Source: Lycorma delicatula
Lineage: Eukaryota; Arthropoda; Insecta; Hemiptera; Fulgoridae
Length of the DNA: 64,000 nt
NCBI RefSeq assembly: GCF_047948215.1
Contig: NC_134455.1
Span: 75,455,189 to 75,519,188, forward strand
Direction of reading: 5' to 3'
Position numbers and translations under genes: made by a program. The notes under the pieces are model-generated. The model worked only from the letters and a program-made list of their open reading frames with translations, was not told the DNA's origin and searched no databases. Below are positions 45,600 to 56,125 of the stretch, in pieces. The stretch's first letter is position 1. Each line of letters begins with the position of its first letter.

Positions 45600-46027
45600 G
45601 ATTTGTCAGAAAAGATTAAGAAATTGCTACAAAAGGATTTCGCAATAGCCCATCAAAATTTACAATAAAATCTGAATAGTATGTTTTCTCAATTAAAATC
45701 GCCGATAGAAAACAAATCGCCAAGCCAACGTAGTATACAGCATTCCGTGTAAAGATTGTAACGCGAAGTACATTGATAAACATCTCAATATCTTAAAAAA
45801 GGAATAGAAGCCCATAAATATAGAAAAAAGGAAGAGGCAGCACTTACGAAACATACAATAGAACATAAACACTCTTTAGATTTCAACAGCACCAAAATAT
45901 TAGACAAAGAACAAAATACAGTTATAGGACCATTCTAGAAATGATATACATCAAGAAAAATACAAATGCTGTCAACAACAGAACAGACATAGCCGGATTA
46001 AGCAACATATATGTTAATTTAATTTAA
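45600..46027 (+). pseudogene. Penelope-like element, GIY-YIG-region relic
   Basis: The plus-strand translation reads VVYSIPCKDCNAKYIDKHLN from about 45735, in place of the YxIPCxxCxxxYIGxT box of Penelope-like endonucleases; the YIG glycine is Asp. Then HKYRKKEEAALTKHTIEHKH, LDFNSTKILDKEQN, MIYIKKNTNAVNNRTD and GLSNIYVNLI, a typical C terminus, to the stop at 46025. Frameshifts lie near 45790 and 45935. The sequence 45600-45735 also belongs to it. The upstream RT is absent. Confidence 0.8.
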
Positions 46028-46690
46028 AAAAATCATATTTATATTGTAAATGTAGTTTTAAGGAAAATAACATTTAATGTTTGTAATTTTTGAGAAAAAT
46101 ATATGTATTGTAAAGATTTCAGTACACAGGAAATAGCAGTCAGGTAGTATAAAGAGATACATACGATTATCCAAAGATAAGAATGAGTAGGAGGATCTAC
46201 TACAACCCACCGGGTTGGTCTAGTGGTGAACGCGTCTTCCCAAATCAAATGATTTGGAAGCCCAGAGTTCCAGCGTTCAAGTCCTAGTAAATCCAGTTAT
46301 TTTTACACGGATTTGAATAATAGATCGTGGATACCGATGTTCTTTGGTGGTTGGGTCAATTAACTACACATCTCAGGAATGGTCGCACTGAGAATGTACA
46401 AGACTACACTTCATTTACACTTATTACATACCATCCTCATTCATTCTCTGAAGAATTATCTAAACGGTAGTTACCGGAGGCTAAACAGGAAAAAGAAAGA
46501 AAGGAGGATCTACTACAACAAGGCTGAGGATAAAATATTGTTATCTAGGAGGGGTAGACCAGGTAATTTCTTAGTATGTAGAAAATTTTGTATGATGTAT
46601 GTATGAATGTGTGTTGTCACCTGAGGAAGCTTAGACAGATCTAAGTGAAACTTGTACTTGTACTTAAACTTGTATTTAAATTATAAATTT
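46028..46690 (+). mobile_element. Penelope-like 3' region, split by a SINE
   Basis: Beyond the coding relic an untranslated region continues to CACCTGAGGAAGCTTAGACA (about 46619) and AAGTGAAACTTGTACTTG. A CCTGAGGAAG...GTGAAAC arrangement is usual at the ends of Penelope-like elements. The SINE at 46207-46501 lies inside it. Confidence 0.55.
46207..46501 (+). mobile_element. SINE family T, complete, with 18-bp target duplication
   Basis: It starts CCACCGGGTTGGTCTAGTGG (A box), GTGAACGCGTCTTCCCAAAT, then a B-box-like GCGTTCAAGTCCTAG at 46273-46287. The body has ACACGGATTTGAATAATAGA, TGTTCTTTGGTGGTTGGGT and CATCTCAGGAATGGTCGCAC. The tail is GGCTAAACAGGAAAAAGAAA. It is flanked by an exact AGGAGGATCTACTACAAC at 46189-46206 and 46502-46519. 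This is the reference copy of the family, about 295 bp. The 75-codon frame at 46379-46606 is a read-through. Confidence 0.95.
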
Positions 46691-46825
46691 GTATAGTTGA
46701 TTGGTTAACCCAAGAGATTAATGAAGATAATATTTTCAAATAAAATATATCTTATTATATTTAATTCTCTCCAATCAAGAAGAAAATAAGCTAACATAAA
46801 TTACATTTAAGTTACTATTTATATA

Positions 46826-47020
46826 TGTGTGTGTGTGTGTGTGTGCATGCGCGCGCGTAGACGTGTGTTGTTCCAACAACGAAAGGAGTATAGTGTTTGG
46901 TTTAGACTTATTTGTTTCTTTGAACATTCTGAATGGCTGTACAGATTTTCCTGAAGTGGGTGCAATACAGTCTACGTACTGGACTCTAACGTCTGTCTTA
47001 ATTGTTAAGTAATAGTTTCA
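46826..47020 (+). repeat. TG microsatellite and repeat X, copy 2
   Basis: A (TG)n run at 46826-46846 is followed by CAACAACGAAAGGAGTATAG, TTAGACTTATTTGTTTCTTT, ACATTCTGAATGGCTGTACA and TCTGTCTTAATTGTTAAG, matching 22395-22560. The 61-codon frame at 46827-47012 reads through it and is not a gene. Confidence 0.6.
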
Positions 47021-48224
47021 AGAAAACTGAAATGGCGTGCAATAGACGTTATTTATGTAATCCAAGGAACCAAAATTATTGAAGGTCATCAAGTAGATTT
47101 TCAAATACAGGTACTGGAAAAGTATTCATTTTTTAAAAATATTTTAAATAATATTAAAAAAAAATTAAATTATATACATATTATATTACATAGTTTATAT
47201 AATTATTATTATGTACTAAACAGAATAAAAAAATATTTTTTTACAACTTTTGATGCATTTTGTAGTCCTACTTTCTTTTTTAAAATCTATTTCATTGTAC
47301 ACTTCCTATTTATTGGTCTTCTTTAAATTATGATAAGGCCTATGATAACCGCTACCGGCTTTTAAGAAACGTTGGCCATAGTAAAAGCATAATACGAGAA
47401 ACTTGTTTCTTGATTAAAGTAGAAAAATGAAATACAAAGTAAGAGACTGTTAAAATTCTGGAAAACGGAAATATGTATCAATTTTACTCTGTATTTCTGA
47501 CCTTTTTTTTTATTTTCATGCGAAAATATTCTTAATATCAGAATTACATCAGCAACTATATCAGAATTAAGTTACACAAACCCAATGCTAAGGAAACATT
47601 GCGATAAAAAAAATAAAACATAGATTCAAATTGTCCATGAAGAAATCGTATCTCTATTAGTTTGAAAAATTCCAATAATTTGAAAAAATTAAACGTGGAC
47701 ACCAGAAATATTTCCTCTACAAAATAAATAAATATTCATTAAAATTAGTCAAAAGGTAACCTTGAAAAAAAAAACTTATCGAATTGAGAACAATCTCCTT
47801 TTTGATGAATCGAGTGCAAATACAAAAAAAACTCTTGCATAGTTCTGCTCAAGAAGAACGAATTTTCGTTTCTGATGCCTTGCACACTATTTCGCAGTCA
47901 GAGACGCACTGATTTTCAGAGTAAAACGCGTTACAAAGTTTTATTTAATATTGATCTGTAGAATTTATTTTTTTAGATATTCCAAAAAAAATCACATTAT
48001 ATTTTATTATGTTAATCTTTTTTCTAATTTTATTTTTAAGGGAAAAACTAATCATATAATCACTACTCAAATTTTTATTAGTTAGTAATTTCACGGAAAA
48101 TAAAAGAAAAATATATAAGATATTTTAAACTGACATAAGATTACTTACTATAGTGTAATACAGTTTTAGGAAAATTATTGTTTTTGTGGTAAATGGAAAC
48201 GATAAAGACTTCATTTAAAGATTA
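47021..48224. other. AT-rich sequence, nothing firm
   Basis: Only a short repeat is recognised: 47885-47930, whose inverted form recurs at about 63205-63250 (ACTCTGAAAATCAGTGCGT). No gene. Confidence 0.35.
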
Positions 48225-48540
48225 CATCTTTAAAAAGCTTAAAACAACATTTTTATACTTTCCTTAAAAACAATGATGCATAAAAAAAGTTTAAAAAATT
48301 TAAAAAATCGATAGGTTTATACTTTGATCGGCTTCCCCACCCACAATATACCCCAAAGTATTTTTTTTTTTGGACCACTTGCATTACGACTATGCTTAGG
48401 AAGACATAAAAAAAAATCCGTTAAAAAATATGACTTAAATAAAAAGATAACTTTTTCAACATTGGTGAAAGGGGGAAGTTATTTGGGGGGAAACTTTTTT
48501 TTTAATGGTAAGTATGCATGCTTGTACTGAGCTTAGTAAA
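48225..48540 (-). repeat. Dispersed repeat P, copy 3 (partial)
   Basis: On the minus strand it has TACTAAGCTCAGTACAAGC, then TATGTCTTCCTAAGCATAGT, GTGGTCCAAAAAAAAAAATA and GGGGAAGCCGATCAAAGTAT, the second half of repeat P in the same order as 9370-9603. The 68-codon frame at 48324-48530 lies in it and is spurious. Confidence 0.65.
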
Positions 48541-49657
48541 GTTAAGAAAGTAAAAATTATAAATAAAAAAAATAAATAAAAGTAAAAAAATAAACTGGTT
48601 TGAGTTGAATGTTAGTATTAATTCAATACAATTAACAGTTAAACGATTCAAATATTAATAACCTAAAAATTCAAATATCACTTACCAACATTATTTTACT
48701 CCAAAAGAATTAAGAAAAATTTAAGTTAAATTTAGCTTGAAATAAAACCTTGTAATTTAACCTCGGATTGCAAAATTTTCATTAAACATTTAAAAGGTGA
48801 ATAATTTTAACAGGAAAAAATTAATATTTGTAGATATGGAAATACATAAAAAAATGAATGACACCTTCGATTACGAAAATGAGTTGTCCATAGACAATCG
48901 TTATTTAATAAAGATTTTAATATGTTTAAATTCTATTAAAATTCTAAGTTTAATAATATAGAACTACTTATTATATTAACGGAATTATAAAGAGAAGAAA
49001 CAAAGTCATTAGCGCTAGTATACAGTATACAGTATGGATTGAATACAGAATTGGATTTTTAAAGTAAATGTAGGTCGTTGTAGTAAACATACAAACAGTT
49101 ATTTTATTTATTTATTGTAAACTTATTTATTAATAATAAAAAAAAATTTACCTGTCAAAAAATTACCATATCCTTTTATTGACCTCCATTTTACGAGTAC
49201 AGTTGTACTTTTTTTCTGATACAGTCTTATATTTGAAAATGCAGAGTCAAAAAAACACCCATATTAAGGGAATTTAAACTATTAAATTATTAGATTACTA
49301 AACATAGTATTATAAATAATTAAACTTTACTTATTTCTAGTATTTTAATTTATTTTTTAATAGCTCGTTGAAAATAATAATACATGAAATTTATTAAAAA
49401 AGAAAAGCCAACAAAGGTTTATTTTTCCAGCAACATCCTTCACAGATTTTTTTTTTTTTTAAATGCCTCATATGATGTTTAAACTTTATTTACTTTTTAG
49501 TAGATCAAAATAACTATAAAATACGGGGGAAAAAAATTTTCGAAATTAACCCTTGATAATTAATTTAATGAACGATTTTAGAGTTTGTTGTGTTCCATTG
49601 GTTACTCCGTAATTATTATAATTCAAAACATAAATATTAGTTTTAAAGTAATATATG
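48541..49657. other. AT-rich sequence, nothing recognised
   Basis: No supported feature; only A/T runs and chance frames. Confidence 0.35.
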
Positions 49658-50574
49658 GTCATCGAAAAAGGTTGCAGCAATTTAAAAAAGTCATATCTCA
49701 GAAACAAGAAATAACCAAACGAGTATTTTTTTTTTAAATTCACCGACAGATAAAGTTTTTTTACATACCTTAAATCTACGGATCGTCCTAAACTTGTTCA
49801 ATTCGCAAGTAAAATGCCTAATAAACATTGACGATGACGAAAAGTTTTTAAAACGTGTTATGTTTACGGAAGAAGCGGCTTTCCATGTCTGTGGTTGTGT
49901 CAACCGGCATAATTGTAGAATATGGGGATCTCAGCTACCAAATTAAATTATTGAGTATGGTCAGAGATTCCACAAAAATAAACGTGTGGTTTAGTTTGAT
50001 ATCCCATCGTGTGATCAGCCCATTCTTTTTTCATGAGCCTACAATCACAGGGAATGTTAATTTAGATATGCTACCACGTACATTTTCCCGCAAGTTGACC
50101 AGACTGAAAGAAAAAGTAACGTTCTGTAATGTTTCAACAACAGATGCGCAACAACAGATTAGCTTAGGTGTTCGATGCGCTCTCAAAGAAAGATACCTAA
50201 TCATTGGATTGGTAGGACCGGTCTTGTGCTTTGGCCTCCAAGAAGCCCAGATTTGACACCCTTAGACTTTTTTATATGGGGATACCTGAAAACCATTGTC
50301 TATAATGAAAATATCAGGGACGTACAACATTTAAAACAACGGATTGCAGCTGTTATTGCCATAATTACGTCTGCGATGATCCAGCGGACCTGGGCAGAAG
50401 TCGATTATGGGGTGGATGTTTGCAGAGCGACCAATGGAGCTGTTATTGAACTATTCTATGTATGTAAAAACACTTTTTGAATTGGTTGAATTTAAAAAAA
50501 AAAATGCTCGTTTGATTATTTCTAGTAGTTTCTGAGACACGATTTTTTTAATTGTTGCAACCTTTTTCGATGAC
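49658..50574 (+). mobile_element. Mariner-type deletion derivative with long inverted repeats (M4)
   Basis: The left end GTCATCGAAAAAGGTTGCAG at 49658 is matched by the reverse complement of 50557-50574. The match runs about 86 bp inward (ATATCTCAGAAAC and ACCAAACGAGTATTT against GTGTCTCAGAAAC and ATCAAACGAGCATTT) to 49743 and 50488. Between the repeats lies only the C-terminal two thirds of a transposase. The N-terminal DNA-binding part is deleted, so the element was non-autonomous. The ends differ from those of the other two mariner-type elements. Confidence 0.85.
49770..50480 (+). pseudogene. Mariner-type transposase catalytic domain, broken (M4)
   Basis: It begins at RPKLVQFASKMPN. The first catalytic block is FTEEAAFHVCGCVNRHNCRI, with Glu (49869-49871) where Asp is normal. 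VWFSLISHRVISPFFFHEPT and TGNVNLDMLPRTF follow. At about 50137 a 2-base insertion disrupts FQQ/DAQQQISLGVRCALKER, the second Asp block. After another shift comes NHWIGRTGLVLWPPRSPDLT then PLDFFIWGYLK with the third Asp (50265-50267). It ends MIQRTWAEVDYGVDVCRATN and a stop at 50478-50480. By hand the second-to-third Asp gap is about 40 residues, like M1. Confidence 0.85.
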
Positions 50575-51997
50575 TTATGTTTTTAAAAACATGAAATTTA
50601 AAAAAAAAACAAAACTGAATCTAGGTCCCGTTTACTTCTTTTGCTTGATGGAGCTTCACAATCCTTAAAATTTATATTTTTCTTTGATGAAAATTCTGTT
50701 TAATGATAATAGAAAATGTGAAAATGGGTATCGCCATAATTAATTTTCTGTAGGAGCTTAAAATATAATAAAATAAAGATTACATTTACAAAACTACTTT
50801 GACCTAATTTGGAGTTTAATGGTTAAATTGATTTAAAAATATTAAAAAAATATTATTAATTTTATAAACAATTAGTTTGGATACAACCGTAACACTTGAC
50901 TGAAGTTTAATTAAACAGAAATTGGAACTTAAGTAAATGAATATTTTTGTCAAAGGTTTTGAGTTTCAACAATCCGTTTTGGAAATATATGAAAAAATAT
51001 AAAGCGGATTATATCTCCAGTCCTAAGTCTGATTGACTTGAAAATTTCAGTACTATAAACTTTAGTTCTACTATTTTATTGAATTTTTAGTTCTTGTGAT
51101 GCCCTCACAAAAAGTTTAATTTCAAAATGGCTTCAAAAACTTTACTTCCTTGTCTAATTAACTTTATCAGTGTTTTCTGGACTCATATTTATATATACTT
51201 ATTAATGTTTATTGTATATTTATGTATGGACACTGTATAAGATATGTATACAATTCTTTGAGGGATTTCAATGGAAATCTCTCTCTGCATATCATTTCTT
51301 TGTATTCAAACTTACTTATGGTTTTGGTAAATTGGAACCGATTGTAAATTAAACATTGTGGGAAAAAAATATATAAATAATAATAATTTAAGCTTTTTGC
51401 AAAATAAAACAGATAATAATTATCTAAATTGGTGGATTTTATAAGAAGATAGAAATAATCATAAAAAATAAAATATATCAAACAAAAATTTATTCTTTTT
51501 TGAGGTTGATGATTAAAAGGGTATTTGTAAATAGATTTTGAACTTCTGAAACAGGAATAAACTAGATTTTCAAAAAATGATAATTTTTTCCTAAAAACAT
51601 CCATTTAGACTATCTTAAAAAGAAAAGAAATGTTTGTTTGAACCCGCTTGTTTCAAGAAAAATTTAATTACTAAATTCTCCTTCATTTTGAATTTTTGTT
51701 ATTTTTTTTTGGACACTAAGATTACACAAATATTGAAAAAGACAGTTGGTAATTACTTGTAAAATGAAAAAGGATGATATTTTTTTAATTTGAATTACAG
51801 AAAAATATGTTAATCATAAATATGATAAAAATGAAATAAAAATATGACTTAAAAGTACTATGGCTATAAAGATAGCCTTATTCTGTATTAAGGGACAAAT
51901 ATACCTGTTAAAAAGATAGGTAATTTGCATTATTACAATAAAAAAATTTCTGTTCGTGCTTTAATAAATTATTTAATATATTTTTTCCACAAATACC
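50575..51997. other. AT-rich sequence, nothing recognised
   Basis: The 131-codon reverse frame at 51209-51604 is rich in Phe, Tyr, Asn and Lys, as expected by chance in AT-rich DNA. It shows no motif. I do not call it a gene. Confidence 0.4.
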
Positions 51998-52142
51998 CAA
52001 AAAGGAGTATATTGTATTTAGGGTGTATGTATGCATGTATGTTTGTTCCATCGTAGCAGCTCAACGGCTGAACCGATTTTGACTATGACCGTATTGGAAT
52101 CCTTACGTTAACGGGAAAGTCATAGGTTACATAAATGTGTGT

Positions 52143-52208
<66 letters not shown>

Positions 52209-52340
52209 ATATGTTTAAATAAATTAAAAAAATTTCAAAAGAAATTATACTACATACAATATCATCCGCACGCTCTTCAATTATTCTATGTTGAAGAACA
52301 ATGTTTGTCAGCAATGATTATTTGCCGGTCGTGATTTTTA
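51998..52340 (+). mobile_element. Microsatellite-carrying repeat U, copy 3 (TG type)
   Basis: The left flank is AAAAAGGAGTATATTGTATT, TTGTTCCATCGTAGCAGCTC, AACGGCTGAACCGATTTTGA and TTACGTTAACGGGAAAGTCA. The microsatellite is TG here (52136-52206), not TA. The right flank has TTAATATGTTTAAATAAATT, ATCATCCGCACGCTCTTCAA and CAATGTTTGTCAGCAATGAT. It is the cleanest copy. The opposite-strand poly-His and poly-Val/Cys frames here are microsatellite artefacts. Confidence 0.8.
52136..52206. repeat. TG microsatellite
   Basis: This is a (TG)n run of about 35 units with one TC interruption at about 52147. Confidence 0.95.
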
Positions 52341-52445
52341 ATATTTATCTCTTGTAGTTAGTTATTATTATTACACACTCTATAGAAATTATTTTGTATG
52401 TTTGTAAAGTCAAAATTTAATTCACTAAAATGTACGGTCTGATTT

Positions 52446-52670
52446 TTAATTCATTCGCCAAATCTTTACTCCTTTACTGATATAAATAATTTTTCTTTCA
52501 GGGTGAATTTAAAAGAAATACTAACTCGTAGGAAAATTTTAAAGAAAAAATTAAAATTTGAAACTGTTTTTCTTTAAAATTTTCCTACGAGTTAGTATTT
52601 CTTTTAAATTCACCCTGAAAGAAAAATTATTTATATCAGTAAAGGAGTAAAGATTTGGCGAATGAATTAA
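52446..52670. repeat. Perfect 104-bp inverted repeat with 17-nt loop
   Basis: Bases 52446-52549 are the exact reverse complement of 52567-52670; I checked the arms base by base and found no mismatch. The loop is ATTAAAATTTGAAACTG (52550-52566). The bases just outside the right arm (GTTTCAAATTTAAAATTTTA at 52671) contain the inverted loop motif GTTTCAAATTT. No open frame lies in the arms. It could be a replication template-switch product, a foldback transposon remnant, or a source of long hairpin RNA. Confidence 0.95.
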
Positions 52671-52857
52671 GTTTCAAATTTAAAATTTTATTTTTTTTAA
52701 TTATAAGTTCATAAAATTTAAAATTATTTACTTTTCTATTAAATTTCTGAAGAGATTTTCCGTTACTTTTTTCTTTCTTTTTAACATTCTCTTTATTCAA
52801 GTATACATTATATTGTATGAAAATCTAGTTTTATTATAATATATGTATTTGTAATGT
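52671..52857. other. AT-rich spacer
   Basis: Nothing recognised besides the echo of the hairpin loop at its start. Confidence 0.35.
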
Positions 52858-53000
52858 AATTTGAAATTATACCTGAAGTATCCTTGGGATGGGATATATT
52901 TTACTGATATCAGAAAGTTAATTTTTTTTATTTTTAAAATTTTCTATTAAATGTGTTACTTAGATATATTAGCAACTGTACGTAAAATACTGAAGATATT
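52858..53000 (+). repeat. Direct repeat Z, copy 1
   Basis: It has TACCTGAAGTATCCTTGGGA, TTTTACTGATATCAGAAAGT, AAATTTTCTATTAAATGTGT and TAGCAACTGTACGTAAAATA. The same blocks recur at 54042-54172, about 1.18 kb downstream in the same orientation. Confidence 0.8.
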
Positions 53001-54041
53001 TTAGAAAAATAAACAGAATTGTTCTAGATATCAAAAATAAATAATTTATTGATTAATTAATACGGTTGGAATATTATTTTTAGAATACTGTTTTTAATTA
53101 TATAACTTTTATTTTCAATTGTTTAAAAAGAAAACTATCACAATACTGAAGATAATAATGATGGAAAAGTTAAATTAAAAAAGAATATGCTTTAAAATTA
53201 AGTTTATGCCGTATCTTTACCCATTGTAGATTAAACGATGTCAAGGGTTCACGTACAAACGGATTAGTTTTACATATTTTATTTATTTATTTTTTTTTTA
53301 TAATCTGTTTGTTTAGAAAGACGTCGTGTTAAGTATGGAAATTTCAAATAATTATCTTAATTCTTTATCTGTGAAACTGAATCGGTTGTAATACGTAAAA
53401 GGTTTACTTCACAATTAATTTTTATTAATACATATATCAAACCTTTATCTTTATCTAATCAGTGAATGACACTGGATGCAAAATGAATACGTAACATTAT
53501 TTATTGTGTAAATCTTACAGCCAGTATAAGAATAACATAAATAAACCTTTTCCTTTTTCGATTTTCTCTCAACAAAAATAATTTGTTTTTGTTTAGTATA
53601 ATATAATTTAATAAATGTCAATATATGAGTGAATCAATTCCAACTATTTACAAATTATTTTTAAGTATTTTTTCATAGATTATAGAAAATTGAAATTGTT
53701 TTTTAACTTCTAACAAATTCTTATCACCAAAAAGTGAATATATATACTAAATAATGAGAAATAAAAATTACATTCCTTCCATTATATATTAAAAATAAAA
53801 GTTATTTGTTAAAAAAAAAATAAATAATAATAATAATTAGGTTTTCAAGAAACTTACGAATATATTATTAGTAAATTTTAGTCGTCATTTAATATATGTT
53901 ATTTATAATAACATCACTATTAAAATTTAATTAATTTGTAAATTGTTATTATAATAGTAAGCACTAGAATCATATGAAAAAAAAAAAATTAATTATGCAT
54001 TTACCTTCAGTTTAAAGGATGATAACTCCCAATACAGCTTT
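53001..54041. other. AT-rich sequence between direct repeats Z
   Basis: No coding sequence and no primer-binding-site-like or polypurine motif that would support an LTR element. Confidence 0.4.
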
Positions 54042-54172
54042 CGTATCGCACCTGAGGTATCCTTGGGATGGAATAAATTTTACTGATATCGGAGAGTTAA
54101 TTATTTTATTTTTAAAATTTTCTATTAAATGTGTTACTTAGGTATATTTGCAACTGTACGTAATATTCAGTG
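54042..54172 (+). repeat. Direct repeat Z, copy 2
   Basis: It has CACCTGAGGTATCCTTGGGA, TTTTACTGATATCGGAGAGT, AAATTTTCTATTAAATGTGT and TGCAACTGTACGTAATATTC, close to copy 1 (roughly nine in ten bases by eye). It lies just upstream of the GC-rich island. Confidence 0.8.
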
Positions 54173-54239
54173 TACGATATTAATTTAATAACCTACGAAT
54201 CTGAAAGAACAGAAATTAAACGTTTTATAAAAGGAGGGG

Positions 54240-54500
54240 TTTCCCACACGCGGTATTTTTTTTATTATTGCGCGCACGAGCACAGTTAGTAAAGAAGGAA
54301 CGGTTCAACGTTATCGAATGAGTATGTGCGAGTAGTATAAACCATGCTGCTGCCGCTTCGTTCTTCGCGGTTCCTCTTCCAATCCACCTGCCGCTGCTAG
54401 TACAGGTCCCCCACCGCTGACCCAGACACGGGTACAGTTACCGCGGGAAATAGGCTAACCATTCATTGCCATTGCCAATCATCATAAGGCTGAAGGTCAA
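54240..54500. promoter_or_regulatory. GC-rich island, possible promoter or exon
   Basis: This is the strongest composition shift of the window: CCACCTGCCGCTGCTAGTAC and CCGCTGACCCAGACACGGGT lie in it, with several CpGs. A TATAAA word is at 54336-54341 (+). On the minus strand a frame without ATG stays open for about 46 codons (54453 to 54316) and contains VWVSGGGPVLAAAGG and LEEEPRRTKRQQ, unlike the chance frames elsewhere. I do not recognise it. It might be a 5' exon or a promoter of a host gene; none of this is proven. Confidence 0.3.
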
Positions 54501-55179
54501 ACTTACATTTTATTTTAATTCTTATGCTCTTTGTATTCTAATGAAGACTAGGTCTGTCGTATCTCCTGCCATCACACCTATCTCCTTATGAAAATAGGTC
54601 GCTGACAGTTAGCCTATCACTTTTCAGAAAATAGGGAAAGTAAGATCCTTTTAATCTTCACGGTTAATAAATTTCATGCAAAAAAATTCAAGTTTATAAA
54701 TTTTCATTTCGATGTAATTTAATATCATACAATTGCTGAATTTGATAATTTAAATTGACTTTTGAAGTACTTATAAAGAAACCTATTTTTTATTTTTCTC
54801 CAACCTGTTTCCTATTTTGTTGTATGTATCAAATTCAGAATTTGATAATCTAAAGTGGAACCAACTATTACCAGAATTAAAAAAAATAGTTATTATCTAA
54901 CAAAACGACACTAAAATTCAAAATGTTTTAAATTAATATTCTCTCTAAGAATATCGATAGTTTTTTCAGTTGTTTTTTTTTCCAGTAATATTTTGATCTC
55001 ATTTTTATACTTTCTGATATTAAAAATAATTATTTATCTTGTCGATTTAGATTAGTTAATTTTAGAATTAAGAAATTTAAAAAAAAAATACTTCCTTGGC
55101 TTCAATCAACACCATAAATATTAAAAGACAATACGGGAATTTCTATACATGACTCTGGATTACGCAATCATACAACATG
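54501..55179. other. AT-rich sequence
   Basis: No supported feature. It may include decayed LINE sequence at its right end. Confidence 0.35.
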
Positions 55180-56125
55180 TACAATAATACTAGTTGACAT
55201 ATGCAGATTATCAACATTTGTCACAGATGCGTGGAAATCCAAAAAATAGGCAAAGGCTGAGCTGTAGTTATGCCAGATATAAATCCTTTATATAAATTCC
55301 CAAATGATGTTTCAGTTTACAGCACCAAAAGTTTTGCCATTATGCAAACAGTGAAACTCATCGACGAAGCAGATATAGAAAAAGTAATAATCTTCACAGA
55401 TTCCCATAATGCAATAAAAAAATATAAAATAAATTAACGGACAACACCATAATCTAAAAAATAAACGAAACTTGCAACTAATCAGAGTCAAAAGACCTTC
55501 TGAGTCACAAAAGTCAAAGGACATAAAATTGGGTTGGAGACCACTCCACTTAGACATTAAACGGAATGAAGAAGCAGCCAAGTTGGTTAAACAAGCTGCT
55601 GAATCTCACGAACTGTATCCTACCGAACATTTTTCTGACGCTTAACGAAGCTCAAAAATTATCCAAAAAAAGTAATCGATAATTAGAACAAAAAATGATT
55701 ACAGATCAAACCTCAAAAACTCAATCAAATACGAAAAAGTATTTTCGAAGAAAATCCTGCATGCTTATCTTCCAGGGAACAAGTCATCTAAACTCGATTG
55801 AGAAATGGATATGCTAACTTCAGCCATGCACGTACATCTCATATTGAAAAAGGAACCAAATCGATATGAACATTTCCAGGGTTATCTATCTGTAAAACAC
55901 ATTGATACCGACTGTCTACACTACCAAACTGAAAGATTGAAACTGAAGATACATGAAGATCTAGAAAAGAGCTTAAATAAACAAAATGACAAATTGTAAG
56001 GAAACTCTAAATAATCTGAAGGACTTGAATTTAAGCATAATATATAAGTGTAATTATATATATGCGATCTACTAGGTGTCGCTTATAACCAATAAAATTG
56101 ATGCTACATCAAATAAATAAAAAAA
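55180..56125 (+). pseudogene. I-like LINE relic: RNase H domain and C terminus
   Basis: Plus-strand translation shows an RNase H-like order: VSVYSTKSFAIMQTVKLI (55313 on), then VIIFTDSHNAIKK with the TDS Asp, and WRPLHLDIKRNEEAAKLVKQ for the usual H-x-GI-GNE-AD-LAK block. The C-terminal piece is NRYEHFQGYLSVKHIDTDC, in which the two Cys of the expected CxxC are Tyr and Phe. Stops and shifts are frequent. It ends in a TGATGCTACATCAAATAAAT repeat tail near 56125. The reverse 89-codon frame at 55312-55581 is its shadow. Confidence 0.75.

Noticed and set aside
51209..51604. 131-codon reverse frame
   Set aside because: Its Phe/Tyr/Asn/Lys-rich composition is what AT-rich DNA gives by chance. No domain, signal peptide or conserved motif.
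52120..52334. Opposing frames encoding poly-His/Thr and poly-Cys/Val
   Set aside because: They are translations of the TG microsatellite and have no independent support.
52858..54172. LTR retrotransposon bounded by repeats Z
   Set aside because: No TG...CA ends, no primer-binding site or polypurine tract, and no gag/pol between them.
54344..54397. Small plus-strand ORF after a TATAAA word (starts MLLPLRSSRFLFQ)
   Set aside because: Only 17 codons, with no known similarity; the ATG lies too close to the TATA-like word for a normal 5' leader.
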